Source: an uncultured OM182 clade bacterium (lineage in GTDB: Bacteria; Pseudomonadota; Gammaproteobacteria; Pseudomonadales; Azotimanducaceae). From it: 64,000 bases of DNA. A model generated the notes under the pieces. That model ran no database searches, had not been told where the DNA came from, and saw nothing but the letters and a program-made list of their open reading frames with translations. Every line of letters starts with the position of its first letter. The first letter of the stretch is position 1. The translations under genes and the position numbers were made by a program. This document shows, piece after piece, positions 35,803 through 45,832 of the stretch. The stretch spans positions 1 through 64,000 of the forward strand of contig CAJJAA010000021.1 of the NCBI GenBank assembly GCA_905182025.1, read 5' to 3'.

Positions 35803-35817
35803 GCGGCTGTCCTAATC

Positions 35818-35850
35818 GATTGGATTATTCGTAACATCGATAATCCAATC
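35818..35850. terminator. bidirectional hairpin between the CBS-domain gene and leuA
   Basis: A perfect eleven-pair stem (GATTGGATTAT / ATAATCCAATC) with an 11-base loop lies in the 65-base gap between two convergent genes. No long T run follows on either strand, so termination efficiency is uncertain. Confidence 0.55.
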
Positions 35851-35867
35851 ACTTACAAGTTTTCGAT

Positions 35868-37580
35868 TCAATCACGCCATTTACGATTGATGGCAGCAAC
35901 AATCGAATTGAACGCTGCCGTCGTCGTATTAGGGCTAATGCCTACGCCATAGTATTTATTCTGCTCTTCATCTGTTAGCGCGAGAATACAGATCGCTTGC
36001 GCTTCACTGCCTTCGTTAAGCGCATATTCCTGATAGTCGACAACATTTAGGGGTTCGTTCAACGTCTCTACCATGGCGGCAATAAAAGCATCAATGGGAC
36101 CTGAGCCCTGCCCCTCGACAACCATTTCGTTTTCGCCAACTTTGATCGACGCTTTACATGTCTCAAGCTCGTTGGAGCCTGAACGCACTTTATAGTCGAT
36201 CAACTTGTAGGGACCTTCGACCTCAATGAATTCACTGACGAAAGTTTTCCAAATCGCATCTGGCTTCAGCTCACCACCGTCGGCCTCTGAAGCCCGTTGA
36301 ACAATCGGGCTAAACTCAACCAATAAAGGCCTTGGTAACGAGACGCCATAGTAATTTTCAAGAATAAAAGCCACGCCACCCTTGCCCGACTGGCTATTTA
36401 CCCTGACGGTTTCTCGATAGGAGCCGCCAACATCAGCAGGGTCGATTGGCAAATAAGGTACTTCCCATTCGGCACCTTTGTCGCCAACAAAATCCATACC
36501 TTTCTTAATTGCATCTTGGTGCGAACCAGAAAACGCAGTAAAAACCAATTCGCCTGCGTAAGGTTGGCGCACATGGATCGGAATCTTTGTACACTCCTCA
36601 GAGACAGCGACAATCTTTGGCATATCCGATAAGTACAATTTAGGGTCGACGCCTTGCGAAAACATATTCATCGCCATCGTAATGAGATCACAATTACCGG
36701 TTCGCTCGCCATTACCAAACAAGGTACCTTCGATTCGATCAGCACCTGCCATCAATCCTAATTCTGATGCGGCGACACCTGTACCTCGGTCATTGTGGGT
36801 ATGAAGACTAATCACCGCCTTGTCTCGTTGCGGTAAATGACGAATAAACCATTCAAGCTGATCCGCATAGATATTCGGCGTAGACATTTCAACCGTCGCA
36901 GGCAGATTCAAAATAACCTTATTGTCGATAGTAGGTTGCCATACATCCATGACGGCAGCACAAATCTCAACAGCAAAATCCATCTCTGTCGCCGTGTAGC
37001 TTTCGGGCGAATACTCCAATGTGATAGCAGTACCTTGGGCAACCAATTGATCCGTGTGCTTCTTAACAATCACTGTCGCATCAGTGGCAAGCTTAATAAT
37101 CTCTTCTCGATCCATTTTGAAGACAACTTTACGCTGCAAGGTAGAAGTCGAATTATAAAGGTGGAAGATCACGTGCTTGGCACCGACGACCGATTCACAG
37201 GAACGGGTAATCAAATCTTCTCTAGCCTGACAAAGAATTTGAATGGTCACATCATCAGGGATTAAGTCCTTTTCAATAATCATTCTGACAAAATCAAAAT
37301 CTGTCTGGGACGCAGCGGGAAAACCGACTTCAATTTCCTTAAAGCCTAATTCGAGCAACAGGTTCCACATCTTGAATTTTTCATCAGGGGTCATGGGCTC
37401 AATCAAAGCTTGATTACCATCACGAAGATCGACGGTACACCAACGCGGCGCCTGCGTGATGACCTGGTCTGGCCAAGTACGATCGGGCAAAGCGATAGGC
37501 TTAAACTGTTTGTATTTTTCGAACGGCATCGTCTTATTTGGCGACGTGTTCTTATCGGCGTTCATATTGTCTGCGTTCAT
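35868..37580 (-). CDS. leuA: 2-isopropylmalate synthase
   Basis: The 570-residue protein is of the longer LeuA type found in Pseudomonas. It has the TIM-barrel catalytic domain (PRWCTVDLRDGNQALIEPM with the metal Asp, ISLHTHNDRGTGVAASELGL with the metal His pair, GTLFGNGERTGNCDL) and a C-terminal allosteric LeuA dimer domain (DAFIAAMVETLNEPLNVVDYQE) for leucine feedback. It makes the first committed step of leucine synthesis. Two in-frame ATGs (37580, 37565) could start it. The leader contains a leucine-rich short ORF and hairpins, so attenuation by leucine supply is likely. Confidence 0.95.
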   Translation of the reverse strand: MNADNMNADKNTSPNKTMPFEKYKQFKPIALPDRTWPDQVITQAPRWCTVDLRDGNQALIEPMTPDEKFKMWNLLLELGFKEIEVGFPAASQTDFDFVRMIIEKDLIPDDVTIQILCQAREDLITRSCESVVGAKHVIFHLYNSTSTLQRKVVFKMDREEIIKLATDATVIVKKHTDQLVAQGTAITLEYSPESYTATEMDFAVEICAAVMDVWQPTIDNKVILNLPATVEMSTPNIYADQLEWFIRHLPQRDKAVISLHTHNDRGTGVAASELGLMAGADRIEGTLFGNGERTGNCDLITMAMNMFSQGVDPKLYLSDMPKIVAVSEECTKIPIHVRQPYAGELVFTAFSGSHQDAIKKGMDFVGDKGAEWEVPYLPIDPADVGGSYRETVRVNSQSGKGGVAFILENYYGVSLPRPLLVEFSPIVQRASEADGGELKPDAIWKTFVSEFIEVEGPYKLIDYKVRSGSNELETCKASIKVGENEMVVEGQGSGPIDAFIAAMVETLNEPLNVVDYQEYALNEGSEAQAICILALTDEEQNKYYGVGISPNTTTAAFNSIVAAINRKWRD

Positions 37581-37619
37581 AGCGAGTTCTTCTTTGTTTT
37601 GTCGTTCATATCTTTTGGA

Positions 37620-37642
37620 TTACACCTTGTTTGAAGATGTAA
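37620..37642 (-). promoter_or_regulatory. stem-loop in the leuA leader
   Basis: On the minus strand TTACATCTT and AAGGTGTAA form nine pairs (one G-T) around CAAAC, ending 39 bases before the leuA ATG. No T run follows. It could be a Rho-linked or translational control element. Confidence 0.4.
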
Positions 37643-37674
37643 CAATTGGACGCAGTAGGATTTTGACTGGCCGC

Positions 37675-37788
37675 CTACAACGGCAGTCTTAGCAGCAGAG
37701 TGCTTTTTGCAGCGAGGCTTCCCAACAGGTAGGCGCCGGCTAAATTTGAAGTGTTAGCGATTGTGTTTCTTGTCTGGCAAGTCATCAT
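37675..37788 (-). CDS. leuA leader peptide (leucine attenuator)
   Basis: ATG at 37788 (a GTG lies just before, another ATG just after) opens a 37-codon frame to TAG at 37675. Nine of the last 22 codons are Leu, including CTG-CTG-CTA in a row, ending LLLRLPL then stop. AAGGG lies 12-16 bases upstream. The segment CGCCTAC inside the ORF (37735-37729) can pair with GTAGGCG at the stop (37678-37672), while GTAGG can instead pair with CCTAC downstream (37659-37655), so mutually exclusive stems exist. This is the layout of a leu leader; the leuL peptide of enteric bacteria has the same logic but a different sequence. Confidence 0.7.
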   Translation of the reverse strand: MMTCQTRNTIANTSNLAGAYLLGSLAAKSTLLLRLPL

Positions 37789-37880
37789 CACGTTATGTCT
37801 GTGCCCTTACGCTTTATCAGGTCTCAACTTGACCATCCGCTATAGGCTGCAACTTCTCATCTATTGTTTCAAAGAGACAC

Positions 37881-37909
37881 AATATAGCGCCAATTCAATG
37901 CTCTGCCAA
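37881..37909 (-). promoter_or_regulatory. leuA leader promoter overlapping a palindrome
   Basis: TTGGCA (37909-37904) and TATATT (37886-37881) are 17 bases apart. The -35 lies inside the inverted repeat TGCTCTG-N7-CAGAGCA (37919-37899), which may be an operator or, for the upstream gamma-carbonic anhydrase gene, a weak terminator. Transcription would start near 37874, 86 bases before the leader ORF. Confidence 0.6.
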
Positions 37910-37946
37910 GAGCAGAGCACAATTTCCATCAAGATCTAAACAAGAT

Positions 37947-38468
37947 CTAAGCAGGCACTAACTCTTTTTTATAGCGTTTAAAGTTCTCGACGTAGTGCAA
38001 CGCACTGAGTTCCAAACCCTTAATTTGATCCGCAGTCATCTCCCGTACAACCTTTCCTGGCGAACCCATGACCAATGATCCATCGGGAATGACCTTGCCT
38101 TCGGGAATAAGCGCATTAGCACCAATCAAACAATTCTTACCAATTTTCGCGCCATTTAGCACCACCGCGTTGATACCAATCAGTGAGTTATCGCCGATAA
38201 CGCAGCCATGCAGCATCACCTTATGGCCAATCGTTACATTTTTACCAATTGTGAGCGGAAAGCCGCCATCCGTATGCAATACGGATCCATCCTGCACGTT
38301 AGAATTCTCACCGACGGTAATCACATCATTATCGCCTCGGAGCACCGCGTTGAACCAGATGCTGGCATTTTGCTCTAGCACAACCGAGCCAATAACAGTC
38401 GCGTTGTCAGCAATAAAATAATCGTCAGTGCGTATCTCAACTTTGCGGTCACCGAGGTTATAAATCAT
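37947..38468 (-). CDS. gamma-class carbonic anhydrase-like hexapeptide protein
   Basis: The protein has 173 residues from ATG at 38468 with AAAGG upstream. It is a left-handed beta-helix with many hexapeptide repeats ([65 protein letters not shown]). The three His of the gamma-carbonic anhydrase zinc site are present ([16 protein letters not shown]). YrdA-like proteins of this type often show little activity, so function is unsure. The stop lies 38 bases before the leuA promoter. Confidence 0.85.
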   Translation of the reverse strand: MIYNLGDRKVEIRTDDYFIADNATVIGSVVLEQNASIWFNAVLRGDNDVITVGENSNVQDGSVLHTDGGFPLTIGKNVTIGHKVMLHGCVIGDNSLIGINAVVLNGAKIGKNCLIGANALIPEGKVIPDGSLVMGSPGKVVREMTADQIKGLELSALHYVENFKRYKKELVPA

Positions 38469-38561
38469 CGTCAAAAACCTTTTTAAATTTAAGTATGTAG
38501 AGGAGGTAGAAACTCATTTAATTAACAAGTCGACGCGTGAGCTTACCATAAGCCGATTCGA

Positions 38562-39167
38562 TCAATCGACCGGGTGCTGGATATCCATGCCCATGCCATG
38601 GCTCATAAACTCAAGCAAAATCATCGAGGTCAAACCCCAAATACGGTACCCCTGGTAATGATATTCAGGGACAATATGACGCTCGCCATGACGTTCAATA
38701 ATATTGGTCACAGCACGTGGATCATCCAACAAATAATCTAAGGGGACGTGGAATATCGAGGCTATCTCATCTTCATTGGCAACAAAGGACACATCCGGCG
38801 ATACCAAACCCACATAGGGCGTCACCAACAATCCAAATTTTGAAATATACGGCCGTAACTCTGCAATCACCTCGACCTGCTGCGGCGCAAGCCCAATCTC
38901 CTCTTCAGATTCTCGCAGGGCTGTCATTTGTAAACTCGCGTCGGTCTCGTCCTGCTTACCACCTGGCCAGGCAACCTCGCCTGCGTGACTACCCAACTGA
39001 GAAGATCGCTCCGTCAACACCAGACTAGGATTGGCCGAGGTCACTATCGGTAATAATACCGCAGCCTGCTTTCTTGGCGCATTATCCTTAAGTAACGCGG
39101 TATCGCTGCGCGCCATTGGTTGATAGCGACTCAACCGCTTTTTAATATCTTTGATCATATTGCACAT
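38562..39167 (-). CDS. Nudix hydrolase, CoA pyrophosphatase type (NudL-like)
   Basis: The 201-residue protein has the CoA-pyrophosphatase subgroup motif before the Nudix box (VLTERSSQLGSHAGEVAWPGGKQDETD) and the box itself ending ALRESEEEIGL, which binds magnesium. NudL-type enzymes cut CoA into 4'-phosphopantetheine and 3',5'-ADP. ATG at 39167 or 39158 may start it. It is divergent from a second Nudix gene 168 bases away. Confidence 0.85.
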   Translation of the reverse strand: MCNMIKDIKKRLSRYQPMARSDTALLKDNAPRKQAAVLLPIVTSANPSLVLTERSSQLGSHAGEVAWPGGKQDETDASLQMTALRESEEEIGLAPQQVEVIAELRPYISKFGLLVTPYVGLVSPDVSFVANEDEIASIFHVPLDYLLDDPRAVTNIIERHGERHIVPEYHYQGYRIWGLTSMILLEFMSHGMGMDIQHPVD

Positions 39168-39335
39168 TTCACCCTATAGAACCTTCGCCCTATAGATTAT
39201 TTGATAGGCGGCCGAGCCGCTTTTGAATTTCACCGCACGGCAGGATCTAACTCACAATTTAATGTTAACAATCTAGTATGCGTATGCCCACAAGCCATTG
39301 GGTACTGAGCGAGACTCGGGTTATACTACGGCGCT

Positions 39336-39884
39336 ATGAAATACTGTCATGACTGCGGCAATGCCGTTACTAAAAGAATTCCCGATGGTGACAATCGTCT
39401 CCGTTTCGTCTGCGATCAGTGCGAGATGATTCACTATCAAAACCCCCGCATTATCGCGGGCTGCTTACCTGTGTTCGAAGACAAGGTGCTACTTTGCAAT
39501 CGCGCCATTGAACCTCGCCGAGGTTTTTGGACCCTTCCCGCCGGCTTTCTTGAAAACGGCGAAACAACGGCGGATGGCGCGCTTCGAGAAACCGTTGAAG
39601 AAGCCAATGCTAACGCCGAAATTCATGAGCTCTACACGATCTTTAGCCTGCCACATATTTCGCAGGTGTATATGTTCTTTAGAGCATCGTTGCTCGATCT
39701 GGATTTTTACGCCGGCATTGAGTCCCTCGACGTAAAACTATTTACTGAATCGGAAATACCTTGGGATAACCTCGCGTTCCCGGTCATTAACGAGACGTTG
39801 CAGCATTACTTTAAAGACCGAAAAGATGATGTCTATCCGGTGCGGTACAGCGAAATCATTCGGCCATTACGAAAACCTAGCTGA
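39336..39884 (+). CDS. Nudix hydrolase with N-terminal zinc ribbon
   Basis: The 182-residue protein begins with a zinc ribbon (C4-x2-C7 and C26-x2-C29), then a Nudix domain with WTLPAGFLENGETTADGALRETVEEANA. The last Gly of the box is Asn. Such two-domain proteins are usually annotated as ADP-ribose or NADH pyrophosphatase-like; substrate not certain. It converges on purL. Confidence 0.82.
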   Translation: MKYCHDCGNAVTKRIPDGDNRLRFVCDQCEMIHYQNPRIIAGCLPVFEDKVLLCNRAIEPRRGFWTLPAGFLENGETTADGALRETVEEANANAEIHELYTIFSLPHISQVYMFFRASLLDLDFYAGIESLDVKLFTESEIPWDNLAFPVINETLQHYFKDRKDDVYPVRYSEIIRPLRKPS

Positions 39885-39893
39885 TCCAGCCGT

Positions 39894-39911
39894 CCCGGTT
39901 AACCGACCGGG
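39894..39911. terminator. hairpins between the Nudix gene and purL
   Basis: CCCGGT-TAACCG-ACCGGG (six pairs) overlaps an alternative stem GGTTAG/CTAACC (39910-39930) in the convergent gap. No long T run, so a weak or alternative terminator at best. Confidence 0.4.
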
Positions 39912-39949
39912 TTAGTCAATTCTTCTAACCAACTCGTCTCGTCGACCTT

Positions 39950-42900
39950 CTAATCGACCCAAGCACGTGCGTTATAAAACATGCGCATCCAAGGACTATT
40001 TTCCTGTGCATCGTCCTGGCGCCAGGAGTTTTGTACCGACCTAAACACCCGCTCCGGATGCGGCATCATGGCGGTGAAGCGGCCATCAGTGTTTGTCACC
40101 GCCGCAATGCCTAGCGGCGAACCATTCGGATTCATTGGATAAGACTCAGCGGGATCAAGATAGTGGTCGACAAATCGCACGGGCACTTGAGCACTTTCAA
40201 TAAGTTGTGTGGCGCTAGCTGTATCAATATCGGCGCGACCTTCGCCATGAGAGACAGCGATCGGCATATGAGAGCCCTGCATGCCGGCAAACAATATCGA
40301 CGGGCCGGGTTGAATCTGCACCAAAGAAAACCTCGCCTCAAACTGTTCTGAGCGATTAGTGACAAACTTCGGCCAGTTAGTCGCACCAGGAATCAATTCT
40401 TGCAGGTTCGCCATCATCTGACAGCCGTTACAGACGCCTAAACCAAATGTATCGGTACGCTGGAAAAATTGTTCGAACTGATCTCTCGCCCGGGCGTTGT
40501 GCAAAATCGACTTCGCCCAACCTTCCCCCGCACCAAGCACGTCCCCATAAGAAAATCCGCCACAGGCGATGAGTCCTACAAACTGACTCAGCTCAACTTT
40601 ACCCGACAGGATCTCAGACATATGCACATCAACACTGGCGAAGCCTGCCTGATGAAACACAGCGCCCATCTCGACCTGGCTGTTAACACCCTGCTCGCGA
40701 AGAATGGCAACTTTAGGTCTGACCCCTTTCGCCATACTCTTTGTAATATAGGGCGCGGCAATATTCTCGGACACGTCGTAGCTTGTTAGTACTGACAAAC
40801 CCGGATCCTTGCCGTCATCAATGCGGGCAAATTCTTCCTCTGCGCAGGCTGGGTTATCACGTAGTTTTTGAATATTGAAACTTGTTTGTGACCAGCGGCG
40901 CTGCAGATTAGCTCGACTATCGATAAAACACTCTAGCCTGGACTTGCCGTCATCAACCAGAATTCTTATTTGTTGATCATCATTCTTCTTCGCGATGGGT
41001 GTGCAGGCGATGCCGGCTTGCTCGAATTGTTGAACCACCGTCTCAATATCGACATTAGAGATTTCGATTACGGCACCCAGCTCTTCATTGAAGAGTTCAG
41101 CAATCCTGTTAGCGGCAGTAGCTGCTTCAGAAACGTCTGAGGACAACTCACTCGGCAAACTCACATCCAAACCGACCCGACTCGCAAAGGCCATTTCAAC
41201 CAGCGTCGCGAGCACGCCGCCGTCAGAACGATCATGGTAGGCATGAATTTTTCCTCGAAGCGCCTTGTCTTGCATTAAGCCGAAAAACGATTTCAATACG
41301 TCAGCATCGTCCACATCCGGACACTGATCACCAAATTGCTCGAAACACTGGGCAAGGATAGACCCGCCCATGCGCTTACGACCAAGGTCCAACAGCATGA
41401 GGGTCGTATTTGCTTCCAAACTTAGCTGCGGCGTTAAGGTGTTACGCACATCAACCACCGGTGAGAAGGCAGATATCACCAAGGATAGGGGCGAGGTTAC
41501 CGATTTATTTTCACCGTTGTCCTGCCACTGCGTCTTCATTGACATCGAATCTTTACCCACGGGAATACAGATCCCTAACTTGGGGCAAAGATCCATACCG
41601 ATCGCTGCTACTGCTTTGTAAAGATTGGCGTCTTCGCCAGGATGACCGACCGCCGCCATCCAATTGGCCGACAATTTCACATCTTCGATTCTTTCTATAT
41701 TTGCTGCAGCGATATTCGTCAAAGATTCACCAACCGCCATCTTTGCTGAAGCAGTACTATCTAACAGGGCAAGTGGTGTTCGCTCTCCCATTGCCATCGC
41801 TTCACCAAAATAGCCGACATAGTCATTGGTTGAAATCGCCACATCCGATACGGGCACCTGCCAGGGACCAATCATCTGATCTCGGCTCACCATGCCGCCG
41901 ACGGTACGGTCGCCAATCGTGATCAAGAAGTTCTTACTGGCCACGGTGGGATGACCCAGTACACGATGGATCGCTTCAGCGAGGTCCATCGAACTGTCGA
42001 GCGGTTTCACCGATACCGATCGGGTCACTGCGTCCTTATGCATGCGAGGCGCCTTGCCAAACAATACCGACATGGGCAAATCAATGGGGTTGGCATCCAA
42101 CAAGGTATCTTTCACCAGTAAATGTTCGTCATTGATCGCTCGACCGACGACCGCGTAGGGGCATCGTTCACGTTCACAGATCGCTTCGAAGTCTTTCAGA
42201 TCCGCCTCGGCGATCGCCAGCACATAACGTTCTTGCGCTTCGTTACACCAGATTTCCAATGGCGACATGCCCGGCTCGTCATTCGGCACAGCACGCAAAT
42301 CGAATTGGCCGCCAACGCCGCCATCCTTCACGAGTTCGGGTAGCGCATTGGATAATCCGCCGGCACCCACATCGTGGATAAACTGAATCGGGTTCGCCGC
42401 ACCTAATTGCCAACATTGATCAATGACCTCCTGACAACGGTGTTCAATTTCAGGATTGCCGCGCTGGACGCTAGCGAAATCCAACTCGGCTTTGGAACTG
42501 CCTGTCGTCATCGAGGATGCAGCACCGCCACCTAAGCCAATCAACATAGCCGGACCGCCTAAAACGATGAGTGCCGAGCCAACCGGAATTTCATGCTGAT
42601 CAACATGATCGGCGCGGATGTTACCCATACCACCGGCAATCATAATCGGCTTGTGATAGCCCCTTATCTCACCGTCGAACTCCGCTTCAAAGGTACGAAA
42701 GTATCCGCAGATATTTGGCCGGCCAAACTCATTGTTAAACGCGGCGCCGCCAACCGGACCCTTAATCATTATGTCCAGCGCACTGGCGATTCGATCAGGC
42801 TTACCCTGATCGGTTTCCCAAGCTTCGATTTGATCCGGAATCTTTAAGTTGGAAACCGTATAACCGGTAAGACCAACTTTAGGTTTTGAGCCTCGACCAA

Positions 42901-43882
42901 CCGCACCTTCATCTCGAATTTCACCGCCCGAACCGGTTGCTGCGCCGGCAAAAGGTGAGATAGCCGTTGGATGATTATGTGTTTCTACCTTCATCAGAAT
43001 ATGAATATCTTGCGGATTGAACCCGTACTGCCGCGTTGTTGGGTCAGGATAAAATCGCTGCCCCGCATTACCGGCAATCACAGAGGCATTATCCTCATAG
43101 GCGCTTAGTACGTTTTCGCCATTGGTGGTTTTATACGTATTCACAATCATGTCCATCAAGGACAAACTTTGTGTCTCACCGTCCAACTCCCAACTGGCAC
43201 GGAAGGTCTTATGCCGACAATGCTCTGAATTCGCCTGTGCAAACATCATCAGTTCAACATCATTAGGGTCTCGCCCTAATGATTGAAAGGCTTCAACCAA
43301 ATATTCAATTTCATCTTCGGCGAGCGCCAAACCTAGTTCTTCATTGGCTCGCTCTAGCGCCACTTTGCCTTCATTAAGCAGTGGAATCGATGACAGGGCG
43401 CGGGGTTTGTCATGCCGGAATAACACATCTGCCGCATCAAAAGAAGGCATGACCATTTCGACCATGCGGTCATGGATAACAGTATCGAGCTGCTCGAGCT
43501 CGTCATCGGTTAAGTCGTTAGTTACATCAATATAAAAGGCAACCCCACGTTCAATGCGAACCAACTGATCTAAGCCGCAAATATGCGCGATGTCAGTGGC
43601 CTTTGAACTCCATGGCGAAATCGTTCCTGCACGGGGCACGACCAATCGAAGCAAATCACCCTCGGCGACCTCTCCTGCCGTTGACTGGGGACCATAGGTC
43701 AGCACCGATTGCAGTACTTTTTGACTTTCATCCGACAGTTCACTGGCGGACTCACAAGAGAGTTCACAAAAATGAACGAAGCGGGTCCGGATGGCGCGAA
43801 CAGACGCAATATTTAGATCAGTGAAGAGTTTGTTAATTCGAAAATCTGACAAGGCTTGAGCGCCCTGTAAACGCAATATCAT
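39950..43882 (-). CDS. purL: phosphoribosylformylglycinamidine synthase
   Basis: The 1310-residue single-chain PurL of the proteobacterial type has the N-terminal PurS-like domain, the linker, two AIRS-like ATP domains ([76 protein letters not shown]) and a C-terminal glutamine amidotransferase with Cys in GVCNGCQMM, about residue 1150, plus His/Glu in PHPER. It converts FGAR to FGAM in purine synthesis. tadA starts upstream and overlaps by four bases (ATGA). Confidence 0.97.
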   Translation of the reverse strand: MILRLQGAQALSDFRINKLFTDLNIASVRAIRTRFVHFCELSCESASELSDESQKVLQSVLTYGPQSTAGEVAEGDLLRLVVPRAGTISPWSSKATDIAHICGLDQLVRIERGVAFYIDVTNDLTDDELEQLDTVIHDRMVEMVMPSFDAADVLFRHDKPRALSSIPLLNEGKVALERANEELGLALAEDEIEYLVEAFQSLGRDPNDVELMMFAQANSEHCRHKTFRASWELDGETQSLSLMDMIVNTYKTTNGENVLSAYEDNASVIAGNAGQRFYPDPTTRQYGFNPQDIHILMKVETHNHPTAISPFAGAATGSGGEIRDEGAVGRGSKPKVGLTGYTVSNLKIPDQIEAWETDQGKPDRIASALDIMIKGPVGGAAFNNEFGRPNICGYFRTFEAEFDGEIRGYHKPIMIAGGMGNIRADHVDQHEIPVGSALIVLGGPAMLIGLGGGAASSMTTGSSKAELDFASVQRGNPEIEHRCQEVIDQCWQLGAANPIQFIHDVGAGGLSNALPELVKDGGVGGQFDLRAVPNDEPGMSPLEIWCNEAQERYVLAIAEADLKDFEAICERERCPYAVVGRAINDEHLLVKDTLLDANPIDLPMSVLFGKAPRMHKDAVTRSVSVKPLDSSMDLAEAIHRVLGHPTVASKNFLITIGDRTVGGMVSRDQMIGPWQVPVSDVAISTNDYVGYFGEAMAMGERTPLALLDSTASAKMAVGESLTNIAAANIERIEDVKLSANWMAAVGHPGEDANLYKAVAAIGMDLCPKLGICIPVGKDSMSMKTQWQDNGENKSVTSPLSLVISAFSPVVDVRNTLTPQLSLEANTTLMLLDLGRKRMGGSILAQCFEQFGDQCPDVDDADVLKSFFGLMQDKALRGKIHAYHDRSDGGVLATLVEMAFASRVGLDVSLPSELSSDVSEAATAANRIAELFNEELGAVIEISNVDIETVVQQFEQAGIACTPIAKKNDDQQIRILVDDGKSRLECFIDSRANLQRRWSQTSFNIQKLRDNPACAEEEFARIDDGKDPGLSVLTSYDVSENIAAPYITKSMAKGVRPKVAILREQGVNSQVEMGAVFHQAGFASVDVHMSEILSGKVELSQFVGLIACGGFSYGDVLGAGEGWAKSILHNARARDQFEQFFQRTDTFGLGVCNGCQMMANLQELIPGATNWPKFVTNRSEQFEARFSLVQIQPGPSILFAGMQGSHMPIAVSHGEGRADIDTASATQLIESAQVPVRFVDHYLDPAESYPMNPNGSPLGIAAVTNTDGRFTAMMPHPERVFRSVQNSWRQDDAQENSPWMRMFYNARAWVD

Positions 43883-44361
43883 TTGTCGTTCCTCACTTGC
43901 ATTCGTCGGGCCTTAAAAAAGTTGGACATTAAACTTGCTGCCGCTTGCGCACAAACGCCGGAGACAACATCGACCCTATGATTCAGGCCTGAATTTTCGA
44001 GCACATTTGTACTTGAACCTACCGCGCCGGCGCGGGGCTCGGTTGCACCGAAGATCAAACGCGCAATGCGCCCGTGCACCAACGCACCTGCGCACATGGT
44101 ACAGGGTTCAATGGTCACATAAAGGTCGGCGTTGACAACGCGGTGATTCGCCACGGCTTTAGCCGCCTGGCGCAGCGCCACAATCTCCGCATGTGCGGTA
44201 GGATCATTTAGGGTAATGGTTTGATTGTAGCCTTCGCCGATAATCTCGTTATCGAGCACTACTACGGCACCTATCGGTACCTCACCGACTGATTCAGCCT
44301 GGCTGGCAAGCGCTAACGCTCGCGCCATCCAAAACTCATCAGATTGCACCGTTTCAGTCAT
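43879..44361 (-). CDS. tadA: tRNA-specific adenosine deaminase TadA
   Basis: The 160-residue zinc deaminase has H57-A-E59 ([11 protein letters not shown]) and P86-C87-T-M-C90 ([15 protein letters not shown]). It changes A34 to inosine in tRNA-Arg. Stop and purL start share ATGA, so the two are coupled, as in related bacteria. Confidence 0.93.
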   Translation of the reverse strand: MTETVQSDEFWMARALALASQAESVGEVPIGAVVVLDNEIIGEGYNQTITLNDPTAHAEIVALRQAAKAVANHRVVNADLYVTIEPCTMCAGALVHGRIARLIFGATEPRAGAVGSSTNVLENSGLNHRVDVVSGVCAQAAASLMSNFFKARRMQVRNDK

Positions 44362-44393
44362 GAACGCGATCGTCTATTTGGCTGTCTATTCAA

Positions 44394-44918
44394 TTATTGA
44401 CCAGAATCATCATCGAGCAGGATATCGACACCGAGCTTGGTCGCCACTTCATCCAGTTGATCGGCAATCACACTCCAATCCATTTCATAGGGTACTTCAA
44501 TTGATGCATCGGCTGAGAATGTCAGTTCACCACTCATCGGTGCCGCGGCGATATGGGTTTCCATGTCGACCACGTTGGCAACATGTGCCTCTAACGCCAG
44601 GGTCACATCGTGGACAATACCCGGCCGGTCCGGGCCAACAATATTCATCCCCAGCACACGGGTATTGGCGATCTCTTCAGTAATCTCAGCGGCTTCGACG
44701 GTACACACCACACCCTGCAGGTTTTGCAGCGCGAGTGTTAAAGCATCTTCTTTGTCTGCAGCAATTTCGACACACGCAAGACCGGCAAACCTGCCAGCAA
44801 GCAAACTCATCTTGCTGTCGAGCCAATTACCGTCAAACTGGTTCACGACGTTGCTCACGCTACGAACCAATCCGGGCTTATCGGGCCCCATAAAGTGAAT
44901 AACGAGATTTTGTTTCAC
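44394..44918 (-). CDS. tandem ACT-domain protein, GcvR-like
   Basis: The 174-residue protein has two ACT domains: LVIHFMGPDKPGLVRSVSNVVNQFDGNWLDSKMS (start) and GMNIVGPDRPGIVHDVTLALEAHVANVVDMET (about 90-125). This is the plan of GcvR, which in E. coli binds glycine and GcvA to repress glycine cleavage genes. GTG start with GGAG upstream. It lies 32 bases before tadA, in the same direction. No gcvA or glycine cleavage genes are nearby, so GcvR function is only by family. Confidence 0.78.
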   Translation of the reverse strand: MKQNLVIHFMGPDKPGLVRSVSNVVNQFDGNWLDSKMSLLAGRFAGLACVEIAADKEDALTLALQNLQGVVCTVEAAEITEEIANTRVLGMNIVGPDRPGIVHDVTLALEAHVANVVDMETHIAAAPMSGELTFSADASIEVPYEMDWSVIADQLDEVATKLGVDILLDDDSGQ

Positions 44919-45091
44919 CTGAATCTACTCCGGTTCGAATTTTAAGGTGCAAAAAGTGTATTTCGATATTTTATCACTGACCCACCGCTGAGCCTATAAG
45001 CAGTGCAGTGAAAAACGGATTTAGAATTTAAAAGGGACAGGCGACGCTAAACGCGAGAGAAAAGAGGGGGTAGTGAAGATAGAAAGTAAAG

Positions 45092-45121
45092 GTTGGTGGC
45101 ACCGAGCTTGGTACCATCAAC
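45092..45121 (-). terminator. terminator hairpin after the nitroreductase gene
   Basis: Twelve-position stem GTTGATGGTACC / GGTGCCACCAAC on the minus strand (one mismatch, one G-T pair), loop AAGCTC, followed by CTTTACTTTC. It lies 27 bases after the nitroreductase stop. Confidence 0.55.
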
Positions 45122-45148
45122 AGTTTAAAGCACTTGTTTCAAATAACG

Positions 45149-45832
45149 TTATTCAAAGCCGGTGAAGGTAACAAAGTTCTCGTTTTCTTCACGCACCGAT
45201 TTTACGTCATTCGCTGCAAACTCAAAGTCAGGCCAACCCAACGCAATACACGTCATAATGGTCTGGTCATCAGGAATCTTCGCGTGCTCTCTAACAACGG
45301 ACGATTGCATAATGCCCTGACCGTTGATGACCGTACCCAAACCACGGGTCCATGCCGCTAAAACCAATCCATACACAGCAGCACCCAAATCGAAATGACA
45401 TATCGTGTCATGCTCCATCGACTTCTCACAGGTCATGACAATCGATACCGGCGCATCAAACTGGCGAAAACCACGCATGACCCAGTCTTGGCGTTTTTCG
45501 GCATCTTCTCTGGCAATACCCATCACAGCAAAAAGCTGCTTTGCAATATCAACTTGTCGCTGGCGATAAGCACCTTCGTAGCCGTGATTCATTTTGATTT
45601 CCCGGTCAACATTGGCGCCGGACATCATCTTCGCCGTATTACCTTCGCGAATACGTTCTAGTGGCTCGCCCGTCACAACATGGAAGAACCAAGGCTGAGT
45701 ATTCATCGACGACGGTGCACCTTTGGCAACCCCGATGATCTCGGCGATTAATTCTTTAGATACGGGCTTATCCTGGTAGCCGCGAATACTACGACGTTCT
45801 TGCACGAGTGTGTCTAGCGCACTAGCTTCCAT
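45149..45832 (-). CDS. nitroreductase-family FMN oxidoreductase
   Basis: The protein has 227 residues from ATG at 45832 (an upstream in-frame start would add a non-family tail). It has the nitroreductase fold motifs RRSIRGYQDKPVSKELIAEIIGVAKGAPSSMNTQPWFFHVV, HFDLGAAVYGLVLAAWTRGLGTVINGQGIMQ and IALGWPDFEFAANDVKSVREENENF. It reduces quinones, nitroaromatics or enones with NAD(P)H. The upstream region holds three copies of a CCTACAT/ATGTAGG element. Confidence 0.87.
   Translation of the reverse strand: MEASALDTLVQERRSIRGYQDKPVSKELIAEIIGVAKGAPSSMNTQPWFFHVVTGEPLERIREGNTAKMMSGANVDREIKMNHGYEGAYRQRQVDIAKQLFAVMGIAREDAEKRQDWVMRGFRQFDAPVSIVMTCEKSMEHDTICHFDLGAAVYGLVLAAWTRGLGTVINGQGIMQSSVVREHAKIPDDQTIMTCIALGWPDFEFAANDVKSVREENENFVTFTGFE

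Noticed and set aside
37820-37866. Very short ORFs (6 and 9 codons) upstream of the leuA leader peptide
   Set aside because: No ribosome sites or codon bias; the 37-codon leucine-rich ORF explains the region better.
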